From the NCBI GenBank assembly GCA_030433805.1, contig JARUXA010000002.1:124001-188000 (forward strand): 64,000 nucleotides of DNA, read 5' to 3'. Position numbers and translations under genes: made by a program. This DNA is from Sphingomonas sp. PsM26. GTDB lineage: Bacteria; Pseudomonadota; Alphaproteobacteria; Sphingomonadales; Sphingomonadaceae. The notes under the pieces were generated by a model that saw only the letters and a program-made list of their open reading frames with translations, did not search any database and was not told where the DNA came from. Below are positions 54,779-64,000 of the stretch, one piece after another (within the stretch, counting starts at the first letter, position 1; each line of letters starts with the position of its first letter).

Positions 54779-55846
54779 ATGGCCGTACTCAACGACGAAC
54801 AGACGATGCTGCGCGACATGGTGCGCGAGTGGGCGGACAATGAAGCCCCGGTCGCTGCCTTTCGCAAGATGCGCGCTGCCGCCCCGGCGGAAGGGTATGA
54901 CCCGGGCACCTGGGCTACGCTGGCCGAGATGGGGCTTGGTAGCATCGTCATTCCGGAAGCATTCGGTGGCACCGGTTTCGGCTATCTGTCGCTCGGGTTG
55001 GTGTTGGAGCAGCTCGGGCGCAACCTCGCGGCCTCGCCGCTGGCGGCGAGCGCGGCTGCGGCAAGCGCGATCGTGATGGGCGGATCGGATGCGGCGCGTG
55101 CAGAATGGCTGCCGCGGATCGCGAGCGGTGAGGTCGTCGCGACGCTCGCGGTCGACGAGGGGCCGGTCCATGCGCCGACCGGGCTCGCCACGCAGGTCGT
55201 TGACGGCGCACTGACCGGGACCAAAATGTTCGTTGCTGAGGGCGATGGCGCGACGCTGTTCGTGGTCGCTGCGGCGGACGGGCTCTATCTCGTTTCCGGC
55301 GACACAGGCGTGACCCGCGCCTCGCGCGCCATGGCGGATTCGCGCAGCCATGCCGAAGTCCGGTTCGACGCGGCTCCCGCGATCCGACTCGGGGATGCGA
55401 CGCTGACCGCGCAGGTCGTCGATCGCGCCACCGCAATCGTGTGCGCAGAAATGCTCGGCATGGCGGAACAGGCGTTCCACACCACCAACGATTATCTCAA
55501 GACGCGTGTCCAGTTCGGGCAGCAGCTGTCGACGTTCCAGGCGCTGCAGCACCGCATGGCGAAGCTGTTTACCGAACTGGAGTTGATGCGCTCGGCGGTG
55601 GAAGGGGCGCTGGAGGCGATCGACGCGGGGCGGTCGGACCTCGACCAGTCGGTCAGCCTCGCCAAGGCGATCGCAAGCGACACGCTTAACCTGATGAGTC
55701 GCGAGATGATCCAGCTGCATGGCGGGATTGGCATGACCGACGATTATGATGCGGGGTTCTACATCAAGCGCGCGCGCGTGCTGGAAGCGATGTGGGGCAA
55801 TGCGGCGTACCACCGCGAGCGGTTTGCGCGACTGAATGGGTATTGA
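54779..55846 (+). CDS. Acyl-CoA dehydrogenase (subunit 2)
   Basis: This 355-residue protein has the acyl-CoA dehydrogenase fold: EMGLGSIVIPEAFGGTGFGYLSLGLVLEQLGR, then the helical domain LKTRVQFGQQLSTFQALQHRMAK and LHGGIGMTDDYDAGFYIKRARV. It is shorter than subunit 1 and more like the FadE28/FadE29 type partners. ATG 54779 is chosen; M at 54725 lies in an odd leader. It probably pairs with the preceding gene in a heterotetramer (inference). Confidence 0.85.
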   Translation: MAVLNDEQTMLRDMVREWADNEAPVAAFRKMRAAAPAEGYDPGTWATLAEMGLGSIVIPEAFGGTGFGYLSLGLVLEQLGRNLAASPLAASAAAASAIVMGGSDAARAEWLPRIASGEVVATLAVDEGPVHAPTGLATQVVDGALTGTKMFVAEGDGATLFVVAAADGLYLVSGDTGVTRASRAMADSRSHAEVRFDAAPAIRLGDATLTAQVVDRATAIVCAEMLGMAEQAFHTTNDYLKTRVQFGQQLSTFQALQHRMAKLFTELELMRSAVEGALEAIDAGRSDLDQSVSLAKAIASDTLNLMSREMIQLHGGIGMTDDYDAGFYIKRARVLEAMWGNAAYHRERFARLNGY

Positions 55847-56061
55847 CGGTGCGTCATCCGTTTGGATGATCGATCCTTTATCGATATTTTAGAAGATTCG
55901 TTCTGGCCGTTACGGACAGAACGGCTGTTATGACTTTTCTGCAACACTGACGTCATGTCGCGTCAATACGCAGTTTCTGGTGCTTGACGACGGTCCTCTC
56001 TAGGAGCATTCGAGGATAGGGTACGGAGCCGATCAGCGTTCCGATCCGGGGAGAGATAAAG
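55847..56061. other. 215-base region before the TonB receptor gene
   Basis: It is relatively AT-rich. It contains TCATCC/GGATGA (55854-55869, four-base loop) and GTTCTG/CAGAAC (55900-55922). These may terminate the dehydrogenase operon or bind a regulator of the receptor gene; I cannot tell which. Confidence 0.4.
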
Positions 56062-58842
<2,781 letters not shown>

Positions 58843-58886
58843 TCGCGTAACGCGACAGGCAGGCGGCCCGAAATCCGTCAACCTCC

Positions 58887-58925
58887 AAGCCGCTGCCTGG
58901 CGTAAGCCCCGGGTGGCGGCTTTTT
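58887..58925 (+). terminator. Intrinsic terminator of the TonB receptor gene
   Basis: AAGCCGC and GCGGCTT arms are followed by a T run (58921-58925). The stem is closed by a GC-rich interior of about 22 bases. It ends two bases before the upstream alternative start of rnr (58927), which argues for the downstream start at 58966. Confidence 0.75.
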
Positions 58926-58965
58926 CATGGATGGCATCGCGCCCGTGCTGCCCTATGGTCGTGCG

Positions 58966-61329
58966 ATGCCAAAGCGTATCAGCACCAGCACTCTCAAGGG
59001 TCTGCCGACCCGTGAACAGATCCTTGATTTCATCGCCACGTCGGATGTGCCTGCCGGCAAACGCGAGATCGCGCGCGCCTTCGGGCTGACCGCGCAGGAC
59101 AAGATCCTGTTGAAGGCGTTGCTCAAGGATATGGCCGATGAGGGCCTGATCGACAGTGCCCCGGGCCGCGCGTTTCACAAGATGGGCGGCGTTCCCAAGG
59201 TGACCGTGTTGCGCATCATGGACGTCGATGACGGCGGCAACATCTGGGCCGTGCCCGAACGCTGGGATTCCGAGGCCCCGGCCCCGAAGCTGCGCGTCCG
59301 CGATCGCAAGAACGGGGCGCTGGGTGTCGGCGATCGTATTCTCGCGCGGACCGAGGAAGCAGGGCAGGGCTGGATAGCGCTCCCGATGAAAGTACTGCCG
59401 CGCGGCGAAGACCTCGTGCTGGGCGTACTGCGGCAGGAGCCCGGCGGCATGTGGCTGCAAGGCGTGGAGAAGAAGGAGCGGTCCGAGTTCCTGGTGTCGG
59501 ACGCCGGCGGCGCGCAGGCGGGCGATCTCGTGCTGGCGGAACGCGCAGGGCGACCGCCGCGGGTCACGGTACGCGTGACGCAGGTGCTGGGCGATCCATT
59601 CGCGCCGCGCAGCTTCTCGCTGATCGCGATCCACAAGCTTGGCATTCCCGACGTCTTCTCGTCCGAAACGCTCGACGAGGCGGTGCACGTTGCGGCGCAG
59701 CCGCTGGGGGAGGACCGCGAGGATCTGCGCCACTTGCCGATCGTCGCGATCGACCCTGCCGACGCGCGCGACCATGACGATGCGGTTTGGGCGATGCCCG
59801 ACGACGATCCTGCGAATGATGGCGGCTGGAAGGCGATCGTCGCGATCGCCGACGTGTCGTTCTATGTTCGTCCGGGGTCTTCGCTCGATCGCGAGGCGCG
59901 GCGGCGCGGGAACAGCGTGTATTTCCCCGATCGCGTCGTGCCGATGCTGCCCGAGAGCCTGTCGGCGGAAATGTGTTCGCTCAAGGAAGGTGTGGATCGT
60001 GCCGCGTTGGTTTGCCATTTGCGGTTCGCCAAGAACGGCACGCTGCTGTCGTGGCGCTTCACGCGTGCGGTGGTGCGGCTTGCGGCGAACCTGGCGTATG
60101 AAGACGCGCAGACGATGGTGGATGCTCATCAGATTGGGGGCGGGGTCGTGCCTGCTTCCGACGGTGTGTCTGCTGCACTGCCCGACCCCAACCCCTCCCC
60201 CGAGGGGGAGGGGCTTGAACGTGGATCTGGCGCTTCGCCGGAAGGTCAGGGGCTTGATCCCATCCTTGCCGCGCTGCTTCCCCTCTGGGACTGTTGGCGC
60301 GCGCTCAATAAGGCGCGCGAGGCACGGGCACCGCTCGATCTCGATCTGCCCGAACGTCGCGTCATGCTCGACGAAATGGGGCGCATCTTGTCGGTCGCCC
60401 CGCGCGAACGGCTCGATGCGCACAAGTTGATCGAGGATTACATGATCGCCGCCAACGTGGCGGCGGCCAAGGCGCTCGAGGCGAAGAAGGCCCCGGTGAT
60501 GTACCGCGTCCACGAACAGCCGGGCCGCGAGAAGATCGTCGCGCTCAAGGACTATCTCAAGACCTTCGGGATCGAGTTCGCGCTGGGGCAGGTCATCCAG
60601 CCGCGTACGTTCAACCAGATTCTCGCCAAGCTCGTGGATGACGACATGCGCCCGCAGATCATGGAGCAGGTGTTGCGGACCCAGACGCAGGCCTATTATT
60701 CTCCCGCCAACATGGGCCATTTCGGACTCGCGCTCGGTAGCTACGGGCACTTTACCTCGCCGATCCGGCGCTATGCCGATCTGCTTGTCCACCGCTCGCT
60801 CGTTGCCGCCTATAAGCTCGGGCCGGGTGGCCTGACCGATGGCGAGACCGCCGGCATGGAACGCATCGGACAATCGATCTCGCAGTTCGAGCGCCGCGCG
60901 ATGGAGGCGGAGCGCGACACGATCGATCGCTACGTTGCCGCATTCCTGTCGGAGAAGGTCGGTGAAGTGCTCGAGACGCGGATTACCGGCGTCACCAACT
61001 TCGGCTTCTTCGCGACCGTCGAGGGGATCGGCGGCGACGGCCTGATGCCGGTCCGCGACATCGGCGGCGAATATTTCCGCTTCGATGAAGCCGCGCGTAC
61101 GCTGACCGGCGATCAGACCGGCACGGTCTACGCCAGCGGCCAGAAGCTGCCCTTGCGGCTTGCCGAAGCCAACCCTGTGTCGGGAGCCTTGCGGTTCGAG
61201 ATGGTAGAAGGACGCGGTGCCGCACCCGGCCGCGACGACCGCGGCAAGCCGTCCGGCAAACCTGCCGGGCGCGTGCTCAAGCGCCGCGGGCGGCCCGCCA
61301 ACATCCGGCACCAAGGGAAAAAACGGTAG
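58966..61329 (+). CDS. rnr: Ribonuclease R
   Basis: This 787-residue processive 3'-5' exoribonuclease has an N-terminal helix-turn-helix and cold-shock domains, then the RNB catalytic domain with the acidic cluster in AIDPADARDHDDAVW, HFTSPIRRYADLLVHR, and a C-terminal S1 domain (ITGVTNFGFFATVEGIGGDG) plus a Lys/Arg-rich tail. A proline/glycine/glutamate-rich insert occurs at about residues 395-431 inside the RNB domain; it is built from a palindromic DNA element. ATG 58966 is preferred to ATG 58927. Confidence 0.93.
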   Translation: MPKRISTSTLKGLPTREQILDFIATSDVPAGKREIARAFGLTAQDKILLKALLKDMADEGLIDSAPGRAFHKMGGVPKVTVLRIMDVDDGGNIWAVPERWDSEAPAPKLRVRDRKNGALGVGDRILARTEEAGQGWIALPMKVLPRGEDLVLGVLRQEPGGMWLQGVEKKERSEFLVSDAGGAQAGDLVLAERAGRPPRVTVRVTQVLGDPFAPRSFSLIAIHKLGIPDVFSSETLDEAVHVAAQPLGEDREDLRHLPIVAIDPADARDHDDAVWAMPDDDPANDGGWKAIVAIADVSFYVRPGSSLDREARRRGNSVYFPDRVVPMLPESLSAEMCSLKEGVDRAALVCHLRFAKNGTLLSWRFTRAVVRLAANLAYEDAQTMVDAHQIGGGVVPASDGVSAALPDPNPSPEGEGLERGSGASPEGQGLDPILAALLPLWDCWRALNKAREARAPLDLDLPERRVMLDEMGRILSVAPRERLDAHKLIEDYMIAANVAAAKALEAKKAPVMYRVHEQPGREKIVALKDYLKTFGIEFALGQVIQPRTFNQILAKLVDDDMRPQIMEQVLRTQTQAYYSPANMGHFGLALGSYGHFTSPIRRYADLLVHRSLVAAYKLGPGGLTDGETAGMERIGQSISQFERRAMEAERDTIDRYVAAFLSEKVGEVLETRITGVTNFGFFATVEGIGGDGLMPVRDIGGEYFRFDEAARTLTGDQTGTVYASGQKLPLRLAEANPVSGALRFEMVEGRGAAPGRDDRGKPSGKPAGRVLKRRGRPANIRHQGKKR
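60192..60213. repeat. Palindromic core of in-frame insertion inside rnr
   Basis: CCCCTCCCCC and GGGGGAGGGG form a perfect 10-bp inverted repeat separated by GA. It encodes part of an NPSPEGEGLE-type peptide and is followed by a second, imperfect SPEGQGL copy at about 60235-60258. It lies in the reading frame and does not interrupt translation. Confidence 0.8.
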
Positions 61330-61555
61330 AAAAGCGCACCTTTTCCGCCAATCTCATCCTAAAAGCCGTCTGTCCGTTCGGTACAAAAGGCCGAAACTCC
61401 ACGTCACGCCTCTATGATATGCAGATATTCCGGACGCCGTGACGGTGCGGGACAAGGGTGGGAACGTGGCCGCAGCGCGAAAAGTTAGGGTTGGCTCGCT
61501 GCGCACATCATCCACGCGTCGTCCGATCAAGCGGTTAGCAATCGTGAAACGTGTC

Positions 61556-62482
61556 ATGCCGCAATCGAACTGGCTGCGACATTTCGACGATGTCGAGGCG
61601 TTGGCCGGGATGGGATCGTGGCGACTCGATCTGGCGAGCGCGACGATGGAGTGGAGCCGGCAGGCGCGATGCCTGTTCGGACTCGATCCCGACGCGCAAG
61701 GTCCGCCGTGGGACCGCTTCCTCACCTTCTATCCTTTCAACGACCGCATGATCCTGATGCAGGCAATCGATCGGTCGATCGATACAGGTAAGTCGTTCGA
61801 GGTCGAGACCGACATCGTCGCCGATGGGGGCGAACGCCGTCGTATCCGCAATGTCGGCAAGATCGATCCGGGCGATGGCGAGGCGGGGTGCCTGATCGGG
61901 GTATGTCAGGACGTTACCGCGCAACGCGAGATCGAGCGCGCGCTCGAGCGTAGCGCGCTGGTCGACGAACTGACCGGGATCGCCAACCGTGCGGCACTCA
62001 ACCAGTATCTGAACGATAAGGTCGACAAGCGACGGGCGTTGGGTGGATTTGCGGTCGTCTTGCTCGATCTGGACAATTTCAAGTCGGTCAACGACACCTA
62101 TGGGCATCATACCGGCGACGACGTGTTGCAGCGGACTGCGGCGACGCTGGCCGGCCACGCGCAGGAGATCGGTTTCGCGGCGCGCCTAGGCGGGGATGAG
62201 TTCGTGCTCGCGATCACCGCTCAGGAAACGATCGAACGGCTCCGCGGCTTTCTGGCAACCTTGCTCAACGATTTGTCGATGTCAGTCAGCGGTGATGCCG
62301 GAACGATCACCGTCCGGGCGACGATGGGGGCGTGCCTGCTCGACGAGGGGATCACCACGCGGAGTGATATCCTGCGCCGCGCCGACCTGTCGCTCTACAA
62401 TGCAAAGGCGCTGGGCAAGGGACGCGCGATGGTTGCGGGCGACTTGAGGCCGATCATGCCGGACCAGAATTTCCCGGGCTGA
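61556..62482 (+). CDS. Diguanylate cyclase with N-terminal PAS domain
   Basis: This 308-residue protein has a PAS-like sensory domain (GSWRLDLASATMEWSRQARCLFG, RIRNVGKIDPGDGEAGCLIGVCQDVT) and a GGDEF domain with an intact active site RLGGDEF (residues about 210-216). No RxxD inhibitory site is seen five residues before it (the text is EIGF). It should make c-di-GMP. The start is uncertain: GTG 61439 adds a basic leader; ATG 61556 is preferred. Confidence 0.87.
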   Translation: MPQSNWLRHFDDVEALAGMGSWRLDLASATMEWSRQARCLFGLDPDAQGPPWDRFLTFYPFNDRMILMQAIDRSIDTGKSFEVETDIVADGGERRRIRNVGKIDPGDGEAGCLIGVCQDVTAQREIERALERSALVDELTGIANRAALNQYLNDKVDKRRALGGFAVVLLDLDNFKSVNDTYGHHTGDDVLQRTAATLAGHAQEIGFAARLGGDEFVLAITAQETIERLRGFLATLLNDLSMSVSGDAGTITVRATMGACLLDEGITTRSDILRRADLSLYNAKALGKGRAMVAGDLRPIMPDQNFPG

Positions 62483-62512
62483 TCGCTGGTCTCGTTCTCG
62501 TTGTGCCCGAAT

Positions 62513-63418
62513 TTACCGTCGCAGCGGCCGCCGTTCGTCCAGAAGGTTGCGGATCGTGGTTGCGGCGACTCCCGCTTCCCCCATGGCGTGGCTGATCTGA
62601 TCGAGGCCCTTCACCACGTCTCCGGCTGCGAACAACCCGGGGATCGATGTGCGCTGGTGGTCGTCGACTTCGAGACACCCTTCCGTAGTGGCACGCGCAC
62701 CTGCGGCTACAGCGAGTTTCGAGCGGATCGTTGAACCAAGCGCGGGATAGACGCTGTCGAAGGCAAGATCGCCGCTTGCGGTCGTCACGACCATCCGGCC
62801 ACCCTCGATCCGCATTGGGGAGCAGGGGCCGTCGAGATGGCCGATCCCGGCATCTTCGAGCTTGGCGAGGCAGGTGTCGTCCAGCTCGTGATGCGCGCCG
62901 GGCGCGATGAGCGTCACGTCGCGCGTATAGCCGCGCAGGAACAGCGCTTCCTTCATCCCGTGGTCGCCGGTGCCGATCACCCCTACGCGCTTGTCGGTCA
63001 CTTCGTAGCCGTCGCAGATCGGGCAGTAGCGGATCAGCCCGCGTGCGAGCGCTTCGTCATGGACGGCGTGGTCCATCTCCGGGCGGATGTTGACGACCCC
63101 GGTCGCAAGCAACACCGAACGGGTCGTAAAAACACGCGCGCCGACGTGGACCTCGAAGTCATCGCCGGTCGGGCGGATCTCTGTCACCTCGGCCGCTTCG
63201 CGCACCGCACCAAATTCCTCGGCCTGTTTGAGCATCAGCCTGAGCAGCTCGGTCCCCTTGATCCCACCGGGATAACCCGCGTGGTTGTGCGTTCGCGGGA
63301 TGAGCGCCGCACGGCTGCTGCCGCAGTCGAACAGGCGGATCTTCAGATGGAACCGCGCAAGGTAGATCGCCGCGGTGAGGCCAGCGGGGCCGGCGCCGAT
63401 GATGATACAGTCGTCCAT
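62513..63418 (-). CDS. Thioredoxin-reductase-like FAD/NAD(P) oxidoreductase
   Basis: This 301-residue protein has a dinucleotide-binding N-terminus [19 protein letters not shown], a central motif CPICDGYE where classic TrxR has [21 protein letters not shown] (second Rossmann) and [12 protein letters not shown] (FAD). The paired cysteines of a redox centre are kept, but their spacing text differs from standard TrxR. The longer open frame to 64000 crosses vapBC on the other strand. ATG 63418 begins the FAD fold. Confidence 0.85.
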   Translation of the reverse strand: MDDCIIIGAGPAGLTAAIYLARFHLKIRLFDCGSSRAALIPRTHNHAGYPGGIKGTELLRLMLKQAEEFGAVREAAEVTEIRPTGDDFEVHVGARVFTTRSVLLATGVVNIRPEMDHAVHDEALARGLIRYCPICDGYEVTDKRVGVIGTGDHGMKEALFLRGYTRDVTLIAPGAHHELDDTCLAKLEDAGIGHLDGPCSPMRIEGGRMVVTTASGDLAFDSVYPALGSTIRSKLAVAAGARATTEGCLEVDDHQRTSIPGLFAAGDVVKGLDQISHAMGEAGVAATTIRNLLDERRPLRR

Positions 63419-63469
63419 GGCTGCGATACGTCTGCACGGTCGCATCGTTCCTTGACGATCTGCCAGCTT

Positions 63470-63490
63470 GTATATACACGCTGTATATAC
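63470..63490. promoter_or_regulatory. Probable VapBC operator/promoter palindrome
   Basis: GTATATAC occurs twice (63470-63477 and 63483-63490), separated by ACGCT. Each half is itself palindromic, so the pair is also an inverted repeat. It sits 11 bases before the vapB start and overlaps an AT-rich -10-like region, the usual place of toxin-antitoxin autoregulation. Confidence 0.65.
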
Positions 63491-63500
63491 GGAGATTGGC

Positions 63501-63773
63501 ATGGCACAGGAATTTCGCGCCAAGGTATTCAAATCGGGGAATTCATTGGCGGTGCGGCTGCCGAAGGGACTCGGTGCAATCGAAGGAACAGAAATGATCG
63601 TTCGAGAAGATCGCGGCACGTTCACCTTCGAGCCTGCGAACACGAAGCGCAAGATTTCCGGGGATGGCTGGATGGGGGCATTGCCCTGGTTGTCGCCCGT
63701 TACGGCGGAGGATCGCGAATTCGACCACAGCCCTCGACCGTGGGACGATCCTGACTGGCCATCGGCGGCGTGA
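63501..63773 (+). CDS. vapB: VapB-type antitoxin (AbrB/MazE fold)
   Basis: This 90-residue protein has an N-terminal swapped-hairpin DNA-binding domain: [22 protein letters not shown]. The C-terminal tail ([20 protein letters not shown]) is the toxin-binding part. GGAG lies upstream of ATG 63501. It overlaps the toxin start by four bases (GTGA), a standard arrangement for a co-transcribed toxin-antitoxin pair. Confidence 0.85.
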   Translation: MAQEFRAKVFKSGNSLAVRLPKGLGAIEGTEMIVREDRGTFTFEPANTKRKISGDGWMGALPWLSPVTAEDREFDHSPRPWDDPDWPSAA

Positions 63774-64000
63774 TCTATCTTCTCGATACGAATATTTGCA
63801 TTCTGTTGCTGGCAACGAAGGCTGATCGTCTTCGCGCTCGCGTGCTCGATTGTGTCGAAGGCGTTCTGGCGGTTTCCTCCGTTACGTTCGCCGAGATTGC
63901 CTTTGGTAGCCGGAACGGAAAGATGCCTCCGCTCAAGGTTCTGGAAGCCTTCATTCGCGACGTCCCGCCAGTTCCGTTCGACACGGCGGCGGCGCGTCAA
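63770..64000 (+). CDS. vapC: VapC-type PIN-domain toxin (partial)
   Basis: The frame starts with GTG at 63770 inside the antitoxin stop and runs off the right end with 77 codons and no stop. The PIN motifs so far are intact: [11 protein letters not shown] (first Asp), [12 protein letters not shown] (Glu), and FDTAAAR (a later Asp). It should be a Mg2+-dependent ribonuclease that blocks translation. The last acidic residue of the active site lies beyond the window. Confidence 0.85.
   Translation, partial: MIYLLDTNICILLLATKADRLRARVLDCVEGVLAVSSVTFAEIAFGSRNGKMPPLKVLEAFIRDVPPVPFDTAAARQ

Noticed and set aside
58927..58965. Earlier ATG for RNase R
   Set aside because: It lies two bases after the T run of a terminator hairpin, and RNase R homology begins at MPKRISTSTL (58966).

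Overview
The window is GC-rich, densely packed alphaproteobacterial chromosome, most likely from a sphingomonad (Sphingomonas or a close relative). The evidence is the CckA/ChpT phosphorelay genes, an alphaproteobacterial-type SOS box (GTTC-N7-GTTC) in front of recA, an RpoH-type heat-shock sigma factor, a large TonB-dependent receptor, and many ATGA, TGATG and TTGA gene junctions. Most of it is core genome. No insertion sequence, prophage, CRISPR array, tRNA or rRNA was seen. Two genes run off the window edges: a HAD phosphatase on the left and a VapC-type toxin on the right.

Layout. 1-9.5 kb: partial HAD phosphatase, TPR membrane protein, lipoprotein, secreted M28 peptidase, the ribosome-associated ABC-F protein EttA, a minus-strand run slt-greB-acyP, then dapA and a thioesterase. 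9.7-15 kb: smpB, a DUF2062 membrane protein and two tandem M13 zinc peptidases. 15-21 kb: hybrid kinase CckA, a lone receiver protein, a Tat-signal SDR oxidoreductase, recA with its SOS operator, and a GST. 21-27 kb: alpha/beta hydrolase; a coupled operon of two cysteine desulfurases and a 2Fe-2S ferredoxin; a small cationic secreted protein whose ribosome-binding site lies in a perfect hairpin; SRP RNA, dnaX and ybaB. 27-31 kb: mtgA, rpoH, rluD, then a JAMM peptidase coupled to an LprI-like protein. 31-37 kb: chpT followed by cheA-cheW-cheY-cheB-cheR with no receptor gene. 37-45 kb: AmpD-like amidase, RNase P RNA, J-domain protein, SMR exporter, a sulfotransferase-like P-loop protein, SIMPL protein, sufE, an ABC-F protein, a shortened Gre-like factor and a GNAT. 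45-50.9 kb: membrane protein, a two-component pair, an EF-hand protein, and a coupled acyl-CoA ligase and thioesterase. 51-56 kb: a GST/MFS block bracketed by two copies of an inverted-repeat element in opposite orientations, then two acyl-CoA dehydrogenases. 56-64 kb: TonB receptor, RNase R with an in-frame palindromic insertion, diguanylate cyclase, a thioredoxin-reductase-like flavoprotein, and a vapBC pair.

How the genes fit together. CckA and ChpT are consecutive steps of the alphaproteobacterial CtrA phosphorelay, and chpT stands directly upstream of the chemotaxis operon. The desulfurase/ferredoxin operon and the separate sufE concern Fe-S cluster supply. The acyl-CoA ligase, thioesterases and paired acyl-CoA dehydrogenases suggest fatty-acid or related acyl-CoA breakdown. 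SRP RNA, dnaX, smpB, ettA, rnpB and rnr are housekeeping. The features I would look at first are the RNase R insertion, the hairpin over the small-protein ribosome-binding site, the paired repeat elements, the degenerate C-terminal receiver of CheA, and the Gre-like factor without an acidic tip. I see no clearly new multi-gene system; these are local oddities in an otherwise recognisable genome.
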